The notes under the pieces were generated by a model that saw only the letters and a program-made list of their open reading frames with translations, searched no databases and was not told the origin of the DNA. Position numbers and translations under genes: made by a program. Of a DNA stretch of 64,000 bases, positions 43,983-54,959 are shown piece after piece. Each line of letters begins with the position of its first letter. Positions within the stretch are counted from its first letter, which is position 1. Location of the stretch: contig JAHBBC010000063.1 of the NCBI GenBank assembly GCA_019915015.1, positions 1 to 64,000 of the forward strand. Direction: 5' to 3'. Source of the stretch: Auriscalpium vulgare. Its lineage: Eukaryota; Basidiomycota; Agaricomycetes; Russulales; Auriscalpiaceae.

Positions 43983-45354
43983 TGGATGGGGTAGTCCGCG
44001 TTGGCACCGCTTTCAGCCATTAAACCCGCAGACCATACTTCGTCAACGTGGGCTGCTCGTATTGGCGCGCGGACGGCTGGCATGGCGGCGCGAGGCGACG
44101 CCGTGATGGCAGAAGTTGAGTGGTGGGTCTCGATCGCGTCAGTTGCTGGAAGTTGCAAGGAGCCGCGTCATCAGGTAGCACTTCGGGCATGAAAAGGAGC
44201 ATCTCACCTGCGAGCTGGCTCCAAGAACGACATGGACAGAGCGCGGTTACATCGCTTGATAGGCAAGGCTGCAGTCCTGCGACTGCCTTGGCATGGCTAT
44301 TCTTCCTTTCCCACCACGCCTTTCAACCACGAAAGACAGACCGGACGAACCACTCCGCCGTGCGTTGTTTGCATTGAAACGCGGACAGCACAACCAGCGG
44401 CGCAGGGGATGCCGCGCGGGCCTCACGGTCTGCAGCGACACGTGTGCGTGCGAGCTGAAATGAACGGGCCAGTTCATGGGCATATTCCTGCAGCCGCAAG
44501 ATACAATGGGAGATAACACACCTGACACAAGACAGCGTCGACGGCCACGCCGGAGCATGGGCACGGTGCACGCGACTACACCACACTTCGGGCGGGCGCC
44601 GTGAGGGCTACGGCAGCGAACAAAAGTAGCGCAGGCTGTCAGAATGGAACGCGATGAGCGGGAAAAATGACAGCACACCTTGTCGTCTGCGCAGCCTTCC
44701 TGGATGGCTTCACCACGTCGATCGCGGGTAGTAGCACCGACGGCCAGCCGATTGCGACATAGCCTGCCATCGCTTGCTTTCCTGTGTCACCCCTGTGATG
44801 ACGCACAGGACGAGCCGGACCAAGTGCTCCACATTGAGCTGCTCTTCGGCGGATGCAGACGACGCAAACGGCGGCGCCGGTGGACGCTGTCTTCCTGTGG
44901 TGGACCCGCGTACACGCCGTGATCGCCGCGACTTCAAAGGCGAGATTGCGACTGGAGCGCTGCGAGCGGGTATCACTAGCTGTGAGGGCATGATGGATGA
45001 GAGGCGCGCGCGCACGGCGAATGACAACACACCTGGCCAAAAAGCGATGGCGATGCGGCGAGGCACGCGGCCACGACCAGCGATGTCCGCGTGTCGGCGT
45101 CATTTGAGATAGACGATGATAGACGTGGGTTTCTTGGGACATCTTGCTGGCTGCGTCGTCCATGGGCGCGAAGTCCTGGGCGGGGGATGGGGAGGAGGAG
45201 CACGGCGGGGCAGACGACACGAACAAGGCTCCCACACCCACACAGCGCTCTCTGCTTGCTTCGCCCGGACAGGCCGGGTTGAGCATGTTCAAGGCTGCGG
45301 GGAGGAGTGCCAGTGCGGGCTGCGGTCGCAAGTCTGGATGGACATTGAGTGCTG
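43983..45354. repeat. Repeat R, copy 3
   Basis: The start 'atggatggggtagtccgcg' matches 62014 onward in copy 4. The match continues to 'ggacattgagtgctg' at about 45354 and then ends, short of the 3' half seen in copies 1, 2 and 4. It lies in direct tandem with copy 2. Confidence 0.88.
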
Positions 45355-45608
45355 GCATGAGAGGACTCAGAGGATGCAACGAGAGCCGCGCGATAGGCCG
45401 GACGCCGGCGCCGAGCACGGCGGTCACGGTGGCCTGCAAGTTCACTTGCAGTCAGTGCGGCACCGCCCGGCACGGAGGGCCCTAGTCTCCGTGGCTGACC
45501 TTGGCACAGAAGATAGTCGTTGGAGGGCCCCTCTCTTTTATTCAGAAGAGAAAACGTATTGATCACAGCTAAGTACAGAACCCGTGCGAATGCACGGGCA
45601 TGAGCTAG
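45355..45608 (+). mobile_element. Helitron-like 3' end
   Basis: The segment ends with a perfect 7-bp hairpin (CCCGTGC 45581-45587, loop GAAT, GCACGGG 45592-45598), six bases, then CTAG (45605-45608) followed by T. This is the canonical Helitron 3' structure: a subterminal GC hairpin and a CTRR end inserted before T. The element would include repeat copy 3 and possibly copy 2 upstream. No rolling-circle replication initiator or helicase frame is seen, so it would be non-autonomous. The 5' TC end was not located. Confidence 0.65.
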
Positions 45609-46473
45609 TACTAGTGTTTAAATAACTTTGCTGCCTCGCCGACACCGGCACGAAGACGGGTGGCCAGTGCTACTCCAGCGCTTCATTGCCTTCCTGGTTG
45701 CGAAGTCCAGCGTGGCGTGGACCTAATCGTCGAAGGGGATGACCGAGTTTAGCAGGTGCGAAGTAACATGGTGATGGATCCAAGAATGGCAGCCGTGCGA
45801 GCGGTCACTACACTGGCAAAGACAACTGGAGTAGAACAGTTACATAGGGCTGTCGACCACAACGCACTCGAAGAGGGCGCCAAGTTTTCCTTCAGCCCGT
45901 AGTGGAGGAAACCGAATGCATAAACGATGAGATGGAGGAGAATCCAGACGAGGAAGAAAAGCCACCAGCCGCGGCCCTTTGATCATCCACTTGCGAGGGC
46001 GTGGAGGAGGGAGGCGGGGCAGAGGGAGAGGGGCGCGGGTTCAGGAAATAATGCGAGGGATAGGATAAGGCTGGGATAAGGCGTGCGTGTGCGCAAGTTC
46101 TTTGCGATTGAGCGCAAGCTCGGAGAGCGTACGGTTTGGTAAATCTGCGTCCTCGCTCTGTGTATCATCGGGGAGCATCTTGGCTTATGTATGACTCTTC
46201 ATCTGTGCAGATACTTACTGGGATATTCGTGTCTGCGAATTCCAAATGTTGGAATGGCAAACATCCTCACTCACGAGCTCCTCTCTGTCGTCGTATTCCG
46301 CAATCATATATTTATGTTGTTTTATACGATACTCTCCACTCTTCGCAGCGCCTTGGGGCAACGACAATAGTTGAATCCATCTCTTCAACGCCTCATTGCT
46401 CGCCACTCGACCCCCGAGCTCAGCGGCAGCTACAAGCCGTGGGCGGCTAAGGCAATGTGGCGCTGGCGCCGCA
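45609..46473. other. No supported gene
   Basis: Short frames only; 3' flank of the JmjC gene. The sequence 'gggataaggctgggataagg' near 46058-46078 is a small local duplication. Confidence 0.4.
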
Positions 46474-49040
46474 TCAAATATGGGCCGAGTGCTGGTCGAC
46501 GCCCACTGATGGCTTGACGATGGATTGCAACTTCTCATCAAATGCCGCCCCTTGCAATTTGTACAGCGCTTTCTTCATGCCACGGGGAAGAATTAAGTGA
46601 TGACGATCAACGCTAAGACGGTCGTCAGATCTTTTTGATCGACAAGTCTTCCCCATAAAGTACACGCTCACAGATGATTCATCACGTCGGTGTTGTTCAA
46701 CCTCCTCTTGGTGGAGCAACCAGGCCACGGGCAAGTGTAAGATTCACCTAGGGGGACATGTTCTTCTCTTTTCTTTTGACGAAGACGGTCTCTCCGCGCA
46801 CGCCGTTTATCAGCTGTCGTCGGTGCATCTGTTTTACACATTGAGCCTAGCCATGGAACACGAATGAAAGGCGTACCTGAGGAGGCGCCCGATGCCGTGC
46901 GGGGATTGTGTGGTGAGCTCTCGAGAGGTGAAGAATGGGCGCGTTCGAGTGTAAGAGTAGCCCGATCTGTCAGGAAAGAAGACGGTGCGTATGTATCGAC
47001 TCTGTCAAATGTGGATGACGGCGAAGTCTCCTCCATTGGGATCCCAGCTGAGGCCGAAAGGACATTACGTTGCTCCCAAAGGGACAGCCATGCCCACCAC
47101 AAAGACGACCCAACCTGTAGTACATCGTCGCCGTACGAAGTTATTGCACGCTGTGTGCAAAGCTCCGTCGCCGTAGTCATCGTGGAAGGAAGATTTTCGG
47201 CGCTGAGAAAGTCACAAGCAATTTTGATGGCGTTGGAACAGTTGCTGACCTGAGACAACTAATTGTTGGATATAGCTGCGGTAACCACATAAGACACACA
47301 CCTGATGGGCCCAGCGCGAGGGGATAAAAACAGCCTCTCCGACATACTGATGGACGACATAGGGAATCACACCAACCTCCTTCTGCAGAGATTCCAGCAT
47401 CGTAGGGTTAAGGTATGTCTCTTGATTATGAATAGGATCGCCAGGAGTAATGGGAAGGGCTGAGCGTAAGTACGCCCGCAGCGATGGAAGGGCGGCAGGA
47501 GGAAAAAGATGCCATATGGCATGACCTTTGCTACCGTTCGGAAGGTCGGTTGCGTATAGCATTATGTTGACTGCACATGTTATATCCATGTGTAATTTTG
47601 TGGAGCCATGGTGATTATCGTCTTGCAAGGTGCCATTCGCAATGTACAACTTCGGCCCTAGACGCCCCAAACGTCACTCGTCGCACTTTGGGCGAAGCGC
47701 TTACCGAGGTCCGGGATGACGCCCGAGGGATGAAAACGGGAGATCAGATTACAAACGCCATCCGGACGTGTGTAGTCCTGCACCGGGACTCCCCGGTTGA
47801 AGTGTTCGTAGAGATCGGGGACGGTAGTCTTCAGATGGGCTTGCGGCGGCCAGTCCTTCCTTGAGATTAGTCTCTGAACAACAAGATCGGCGCAGAGCAT
47901 ACTTTGACCTTGAGGATTCGGCGGCAGTCGGGTGTTGAAAAAGTCTGGAAGAAGTCCTTGAGCAGGATGTCTTGCTCTTCGTCTGTTTCGCAGTTCACCA
48001 CGCGAACTTTTTTCTCCCCGTGAGACGCAGAAAAGGTCTCCGGCGTCCACTTCCCTTGAAACGTTCGGTCCACGCCTGTGACGACTAAGGGCTCGCTACG
48101 CGCCCACAGTTGTTGAAACAGAGGAAGCGTTAACAGGTCATTCGAGATGCGATATACGTCTCCTGGAGCTGAATCATGGAGGGGATCTAGCAGAGAACAG
48201 GTCGTAGCACTAGGACGGGGGATAAAGGGCTGTATTCCATTGATGAGACTGCGAACGCACCGCTCCAAGGCCCTGCTGTCCATTTGCGCCTGCATGCGCT
48301 CCACAGCGGTATCCAACTCTTCCGGCCGAAACCTTGTCACCGGAACGCTTTGCTCTTGGTGCTCCGCGCACCGAGTTTTCCTCGGCGGCGAAGCCGTTGT
48401 CAGGCCTAGGCGACATTGAAAGCAAAATTCCTTTCCACACTGCAGGCACATGAAAGACCGTGAAAAGAGCGACGTGGCGCAGATATCTGGAGCTCATTAC
48501 ATAAATCGGAGACATGAAGTGTATGTAGACACCTCCTACCGCATGTGACTCGGGTGGAGATTTCTAAAGGACGTTGGATTGCATTTGTGAGGAGAGCATG
48601 ATGTTGCTCTCCCATAAGGATGGGCAAAAGAGCCGACGCACACGCATTCTAAAAATCAGAGGTTGTCACGGCATTCAATAATTGCCTCACCAAGAGAAGA
48701 TCACCCGTCGCAGCATCGAGATTCCTCGTGAAGACTGGCTGAAGTCGGGGAGGTAAGCTGTCCCGCTCGAAAACGAAATCGAACGAGATTGCGCCATCTC
48801 TTACCACCAGCACTCGGCGGTCTGACACAAATCAACATCGGCTATCATATAGGCGCTAAATAAAGGGACAGACGTACGCTGGAATCGACATTGATCTCCA
48901 GATATTTGTTCGTCACATACAAAGCACTGTCGGATGTTACTCAGATGACCCTTGTAATCTTTGAAGAGACTGCGCAAGCCGCGCCTGCAGGGAAGCTGTT
49001 GCAGATGGCGTGAGCCTGAGATGAGATTCGACTCCTGCAT
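46474..49040 (-). CDS. JmjC-domain protein, KDM3-like, with zinc fingers
   Basis: From ATG 49040 (MQESNLISGSRHLQQLPCRR), early exons give IRQCFVCDEQISGDQC. Then an exon from 48680 or so (NACASALLPILMGEQHH) joins at 48486 to a z-finger DICATSLFSR...MCLQCGKEFCFQC, the zinc segment of KDM3/JMJD1-type demethylases. Downstream, DLG at 47705 joins to PKLYIANGTLQDDNHHGSTK (47657-47302) and LHMDITCAVNIM, giving the His-x-Asp iron ligands; FIPSRWAHQ supplies the third ligand, and VSNCSNAIKIACDFLS (47249-46672) follows. The last exons (to 46672, then 46612-46474) encode a C2H2-like CPWPGCSTKRRLNN finger completed across an intron. Such proteins usually remove methyl groups from H3K9. The 5' exons near 48850 and the junction near 47900 are not settled, so a frameshift there cannot be excluded. 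Confidence 0.7.
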
Positions 49041-51649
49041 GTCGAGAGTAGATCGTGGTAAGTGGAGGCACTGAGCCCGGAAGCGCGCCAATTTCTCTCG
49101 CACTCGGAGTCTGCCGTGTTGACTCAACTTCTCGAGAGCGTGCACTGTGCAGTCCTCTGGGACGATCGATCACCTGTCGTTCCCACAATACAGGCTAAAG
49201 TAAGCGTGTCGGCCCGAGAGGCTCTCCGTCGCGCTTAGTATACCACGAAGTTATCAGCGCACCCCAGCAGAATATCGAGCACTTTACTGCCCAGAACCCT
49301 ACGACTGACATCAGGTAAACTGGGCGCCCACGGCATGACCAGACGGCGCCGGCAACGGGCTGGAGGGCCGGTGGCTGTTGTTAAGGCTCGTTAAGTGAAT
49401 ACCTTGTTCTATCAACTAGCTACGGCTCGTGTACGTGTTGGTCGACCAAGGCCGGCACGGTGACTGGTTTATTACGCCTTATGCCAAATCAGCTTGCTGC
49501 AACTGCGTGCGCCAGACGAACAAACAATTGAGTGGGGTTGGCAATTCATCATCAGCGGCTGCCATTCTGCTGACCTCAGGTAAGCGCCGCTCGGTCAAAC
49601 TCTGCGCGGCAACCCGCTGGCCGCCTCTTATCCCAAACTCACTGGCTGCCACCCCATGCGCAAGACGGGCCCGCAATTGGGCGGCTCTGGTCGTGCATTC
49701 TGAACAGGTGGCCTTCTGCTCGACCTCAGGTAAGCGCCGCTCGAGCAAACTCTGCGCGGCAGCTCGCTGACCGCGTCTTATGCCTATCCCCAGCCAGCTT
49801 GCCAGCACCATCACCTCGCCCTCTCCCAGCACCCCGCTTATACCTGGCGCCCTGCTGCTGCCTGAGCTCAAGGTCCGTGTCAGCCCGTACTTTCCGTCAC
49901 TGTCTCACCGAGCGAATAGCTTCCTGCACGCCACTTCCATCATCTCCAACTGCACGCCTGGCGTTTTCCCGCCGCCACCGGACTCTGAGAAGGCGCATGA
50001 GGCCGTGGAGAAGTATGTGTACTATACCGCGCCGCCCGCGCCGGTGCTCAAGCACAAAAAGAGTCTCATTGCGGGAGGCGCACGGATCATTGCGCATAGT
50101 AAGTGCACCATTTCTTGTCTCGATGCAGGTGTGCCTAACTGGTATCACTCCTCAGCAGCCGGGCAATGCGAACATACCTCAACGCGGCGTGTGCAACTGA
50201 TGGATGATCAGTGTCGACAAACGTGGGACGTTGTCGCTGCACGGCGCGGTGTGTGCCTTCGCTCCCGCTGCACGGTTCCGGTTCTGGCTCCTCGGGTTCG
50301 CGGGTTGCGTGCGCGTGCGCGCCTCCTCCACCTGCTTGCCGTCCTGCGCGCGCACGCTTGTCCCCCTCATTCTTCTTCCGTGCCTCGCGCCGCTTCTGCA
50401 CCCACGCCATTTCACTCCCGTCCTCCTCCTCGACGCGACTCGCCCCGGCTCTCGCACCTCCGCGCTCAACATTTCACCCGCGCCCCTCTACGGCACTGCT
50501 TGCGCTCTACACCTTTACCCACGCGCTGCCCCCCGTGCCCACTTGCTTCACAATACCCCCATTCCACCGAACCACTCCACAAACTCGGGCTCCGTGTCCA
50601 GCACGCTGAAGAAGCGCACGAGGATGAGCGCGTCCGGCTCGCGCAATGCGCGTATGTGGAGCTTGCTCGTCGCATGCCCTGCTTTCCACTTTTCCGCCGT
50701 CCCTCCCGTCCCGGCGCATCACAATACCATCATCCTCGCCATCATCCCCATCGCACCGCGACGCATCAGCCTTCCCGCCGCCGGGCTCCAAGATGGCACG
50801 CTCGGCCTCGGAGAAGCAAGCGCACGGACTACACCGCGCAGCTCGCACCACCGCTCATCCTCGAGAGCGCCCCACCCGGTGACCCGCATGCTCAGCGAGG
50901 AAAGCGAGGCGGCGCGTCTCGGTGACGGCTGTGCATACACGGTGACGCAACGGCAAGAACCGCCGTCTCCAGGTAGTCACTCAGGCGAGAACCTCGATCT
51001 CGGCGCCGACAACGACAACGAAGATGACGCCATTGCCGCCCTTCTCGAAGAACAAGACAACAGGTCGTCGGATGAGGATGGCGACGGCGACGGCGACGGC
51101 AGCGATGATGAAGGTGGCTCGGACTGCAACAGCGAAGGCCGCGAGGTGTGCGGCTCGAACACGATGCCGATGGTGAGTATACAGCGACAGCGAGGACGAG
51201 GACATCCTCGCCGTCCATGGATTCACTGCTTTGTAGTATAGTGTTTGTAGTATAGTACTGTAGCAAATAGTTGCGTAGGGCCGCTCCGCGGCAGGGCCCG
51301 CTACCATGCCGCCTTTCTGCATGACAGACAATGTGAATTAATATCGCACAATAAAAATCCTGTTATTGCAGTCCATATATATGTAGCAGTAAAGGAATGT
51401 CAGGCGGCCGGAATAGCGCGGTGATGACGAGAACAGGAGGTCGGAAAGAGTGCAGAACGAGGCAGAACGGGCGTCGACTGGCAAGGCTCGATGGCCAACA
51501 GTGGGGATGATAAAGCCAGCGGAGCCCACTGACCACCATTATACCGTCCGACATGGGAAAGGCGCGTCATACAGATGTTGTAGCTCGGCTCTTGCAAGAT
51601 GCGGACGTGCTTGAGCTGCGCAGTGAACGCGTGGGCGCAGGGTCCGGTG
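49041..51649. other. Unassigned, GC-rich; coding-like frames at 49780-50100 and 50800-51180
   Basis: A plus frame from 49780 reads through LPELKVRVSPYFPSLSHRAN and EKAHEAVEKYVYYTAPPAPV before a gtaagt donor at 50099, which looks like a real exon. A later plus frame ends in an acidic, low-complexity stretch (NEDDAIAALLEEQDNRSSDE). I could not link them, and the region between is covered by Pro/Ser/Arg-rich frames on both strands. No domain recognised. Confidence 0.35.
49491..49800 (+). repeat. Tandem repeat, period 150 bp, with donor-like sites
   Basis: The word 'gacctcaggtaagcgccgctcg' occurs at 49572 and 49722, exactly 150 bp apart. It contains an AG|GTAAG junction followed by 'caaactctgcgcggca'. 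A weaker earlier unit starts near 49491. The unit is 50 codons, so the plus frame 49429-49770 stays open through it. Confidence 0.8.
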
Positions 51650-52058
51650 CTAGAGAAGATCACGTTCGTCGTAGAGGATTGCTACCTGCGGCGAAATCCA
51701 GATGAGCATGCATGCTGGAGTACACACCTCGGGGAAGGGACCCTGCCGAGTGCGGGGACTCGTCCTCGCATCCTCCGGTCCATCACTCTAATGATATCAT
51801 ATTCAGCGCAATGAGCTAGCGCCACAAAGCTGAGAGCGGGTGAGACTTACCTGGCGGGCTGGCAAGGCTGTCGAGTGGATATTAGTTATGAAGGTAAGTA
51901 GCACAGATAGTTGCAACGCTCGTTGTTGCGGTGTAGAGGGACCCGTCGGCGAAGTGCACAGGCAAGATATCATTTGTGGAAGAGGCAAGGAAGCCTGCAG
52001 ACAGGGCCATAGTTGGGGGCGAGCTAGTGGCAGCCACGCCATTGACGGTGATGATCAT
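51650..52058 (-). CDS. Hypothetical protein, 88 residues, four exons
   Basis: The ATG at 52058 (MIITVNGVAATSSPPTMALS) follows a 'cacactcaacc' leader. Exons 52058-51905, 51867-51851, 51787-51728 and 51685-51650 join in phase through introns of 37, 63 and 42 nt with usable donors (gtgcta, gtaagt, gtgtgt) and acceptors. The first 50 residues are Ala/Ser/Thr-rich with SLYTATTSVATI, and the C-terminus is SPRTRQGPFPEVAILYDERD. There is no domain or signal peptide. The tight phasing argues for a real gene, but micro-exons make chance joining possible. Confidence 0.35.
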
Positions 52059-52109
52059 GGTTGAGTGTGTTGAGTGTGTCACGTGTGGACGTGCATTAGG
52101 AGGCGGAGG

Positions 52110-52122
52110 CGAGGATATAAGG
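52110..52122 (-). promoter_or_regulatory. Possible TATA element
   Basis: On the minus strand the sequence reads cttatatcctc, about 57 bp upstream of the ATG at 52058, a usual place for a fungal TATA box. Supported only by position and sequence. Confidence 0.3.
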
Positions 52123-53876
52123 ACGCGAAGGCGCGATGGACACAACGAAGAGGAGAGGAACAAAAGACAAAGGTACAGGTGAGCAGCGTGTGAACATTGC
52201 GAGAGCGAAAGACAATAAGGAGCACAGCATTTCCAGAGATTTGCATCGGGCAGCCAAAAAGTGGACGTTAGTGCACTACAAGACCCACTACCTATAGGTA
52301 GCGGGAATTACATGCTGCCTATCAGACTGGTGAGCCGATGACAAGCCGCCTATCAGCCTTCCGTCTGGTTGAAAGCCCCGCACCAGACTTGCGGCCTGGC
52401 TGTAAGCCTACTGCAAGACTTGGGACCCGGCTGGAAGCCCATTGCCAGCCTTGCACTCAGGCTGTAACCCGTTCGCTAGGCTGGCAACGTGCTTGTAACC
52501 CTACGCCAGCGCTTGCAACCGGGCCACGTGGCTGGTGGCCGCTACCAGCCGCCACAACTTTTCAGTACTTTTGCTGATGCTCACCGCGGGCAACGTCCGC
52601 CGAGACTGACGGTTTCAGTATGATTACTGCGTGATCATATAGCCAGAGAATTTCTGGTAAGACTATCTTGTACTAAGCCTTGCAATTACTTAACCACATT
52701 GAACGTTCGGCTGTGTCTCCACTAAATTCTCATCAGCGTTCAATCACTATGAAATTGCTCTGATATGGGATTGAAATGACAGCAAATAGTGAGATTCCAT
52801 TGATTGTTTGAGTGACCGGTCCCTGCATAATTTCAGTAAGATCTTACTACGAATGAGATTTCAGGGGAATGTATTCCACAAGTGTCTGTAGATCACAAGA
52901 AATTTAACATTAATATTGAAGATGAATCCTTTCCTGAACGTGGCCTGTGATCGCGACCAAATATTATTACCTTGCCCTGGCAAGGTCTCTCACAACCCGT
53001 AATTGGCTCAGGCACATCTCACACTTTCCCAGCCTCTCTCTAGGCTTCTTCCGTATTGCTGCGCTGGACTGCTACGATTAAAAATATACCGCCTCCCTTG
53101 AATAGGGCAAGGTAGCTGCCGCGCGCAGCGGCGCTTTTCGAGTGTGGATCGCACTGATAATGAGCTCTGTCATGTGAACACGATGAAATTGGCCTTCCGT
53201 CCAGTACTTGACAATATGTGCCTCATGCGTACGGACTGAGATGCACCAGAGTCATATAGTTGTTGAGATCGCTGACGACTGCGCAATTACATCATGACCT
53301 CAATAATAATGAAACTTGCGAACTAAGCAGGGAGCTCATGGAGAAGACTTTTAGCACGACGTCTCGACTGTCGGATGTCGCAAATGTCGCGCCATCGTGA
53401 CATCGATACCCGTCCTTCTCGATGTCGAGACATCCCGTGCAAACCCTAAGAACCCACGGAACCTCGTCGTCCTAGTTGTCCGACCACGTCACCTTCCTCA
53501 TGTAGGCCGACAGGCGAGTCCGGCGATCACCAGGCGCAACCGAGAGTCTGAACGGGACCGGGCGGCCAGGGAGCTGAGACAGTACGCTGTCCCGGTTACC
53601 GGACCTGCCCAGAAATCGTCCAAAGCCAGGATCACGGACCACCCGTAGGGCCCCGTCCAAGCTACCAGCACACTTCGTCAAAGCTGAACCACAGCTTGAC
53701 GCGAGTGCGCTGGTAAGCGCGACGGTGCATGAGCCGCGCAAGCCACTCGCACCTGAGGTGCAAGTAGGACGCACTCGCGGATACGCGCGTGGAATCGGGG
53801 TTTGCGGGTGAAGGAGGATGATCAGGATCGACGGAGGGCTGAAGGGTTGCGCGACGACGTACTGTCTCCGTGCAAT
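52123..53876. other. AT-richer intergenic stretch, no supported gene
   Basis: Apart from the 31-bp minisatellite, 52570-53400 has lower GC than its surroundings and no frame above 60 codons on either strand. A plus frame at 53397-53648 and a minus frame at 53774-53472 overlap and have no motif. No long terminal repeats could be identified. Confidence 0.4.
52345..52535. repeat. Degenerate 31-bp minisatellite
   Basis: Units begin at about 52345, 52376, 52407, 52438, 52469 and 52500, each exactly 31 bp apart, with a pattern of a 'gcca-g-cttgc' core and an ending 'ggctgtaag/gctggaag/gcttgtaac'. The spacing is regular although the units have diverged strongly. Confidence 0.75.
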
Positions 53877-54940
53877 CTACGACGACGGAGCTTGAGGTGC
53901 CTGTGCGCGTGGGAGGAGGGTTGTCGACGCGGTAGGTAGCTTCAGATTCATGTTCGGACGGCGGGTTGCAGTCTTGGCGGTCTTGCGGAAGGCGGCGGCC
54001 CAGCGGTACGATGGAGAGCGGCGACGTGACAGGAAGGGACGGGCGTGGCTATGCGAGGATGGACTTGGGAGTGCCTGAGGTAGCAAAGGGGTGACTGGGT
54101 TCATCAGCACAGAGCAGCGAGTTGCAGCGATCGCAATCGGGGGCGTACCAGAGGCAAAAGGCACGGTGGCGACACACACACACACTTTTTGACCTGTTCT
54201 TTGGCGGACGGCCTTTGGGCTTTGGCTGGTTCGAAAAAGGAGGGCAGGGGATATTCGCGAGCTGCCGTCGGAGACGCTGCCGTTGTCGAGATATGGCGAC
54301 GCGGAGCGCCCTGCCTTGAGCCCAACCTTGGAGTGTCCAGAAGTCAGTGGTTGCAAGTCAAAGTAGATTAGAAGTCTCGCACTTGGGTTTGGACGACGCC
54401 GTCCGTGTAGTGTAGCTGCCCTGCGAGTCCCAGTGCCGAGGTTCATGCAACCGCTCAGATGCGCGGCGTAGCGGTTCGACATGACCTGGATCATTACGGT
54501 ACAGTTCGTTTCCCTACAAAATCACGGCAACAGAAGCTGGAAAGTCTCACCTGGCGGTCACAGTTGACGCAGTCCAGCACCACGTTCCCGTCCTTCGAAG
54601 GGGCGCCTTTCTTGGCGTCTCCGGCGCGGGCGTCGCGGGGTGCGAGCTGCCCGCGCCGTTCTGCACCCCTGCGTATCCCACTGCGCTGGGCACATGCACT
54701 GCGGGAGCAACGAAGATGAGCAACCCGCACCGCCACCGCGAGACGAGACGAGACGCACCTTGGCCGCACCTACGACGTGTATGTACAGCGCGATCAGGAA
54801 CCCGTTCCGCGAGACAGAGCCGGCGCGCGCACGCACCTGGTGTGACATATGTCGCAGACAGTGCGGCTCCGTGCCTCCTCCTGGTGTGACTGCAGCGCGG
54901 CGTCCATAACGATGTCGTCCAGCAGGCTCCTGGCCGGCAT
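53877..54940 (-). CDS. Sgf11-like SAGA deubiquitinase-module protein, possibly decayed
   Basis: From ATG 54940 the frame reads MPARSLLDDIVMDAALQSHQ and on to TVCDICHT (exon to 54837), the N-terminal helix of SAGA-associated factor 11. Exon 54698-54551 ends KDGNVVLDCVNCDRQ, and exon 3 from 54485 gives MSNRYAAHLSGCMNLGTGTR. Together these form the Sgf11 zinc finger, C-x2-C-x11-H-x3-C. RSASPYLDNGSVSDGSSRIS follows. Sgf11 anchors the Ubp8 module that removes ubiquitin from histone H2B. In exon 2 an alternative frame (VPSAVGYAGVQNGAGSSHPA) looks like the original coding frame, which implies a one-base deletion near 54604. The gene abuts a broken CBS-protein gene with no intergenic space. Either a frame-altered gene or a captured fragment. 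Confidence 0.6.
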
Positions 54941-54959
54941 CAGCCCCGGCGACCTCCGC

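Noticed and set aside
52570..53400. A solo LTR or retrotransposon remnant
   Set aside because: The stretch is AT-rich, but I found no paired TG...CA ends, target-site duplication or reverse transcriptase-like frame.
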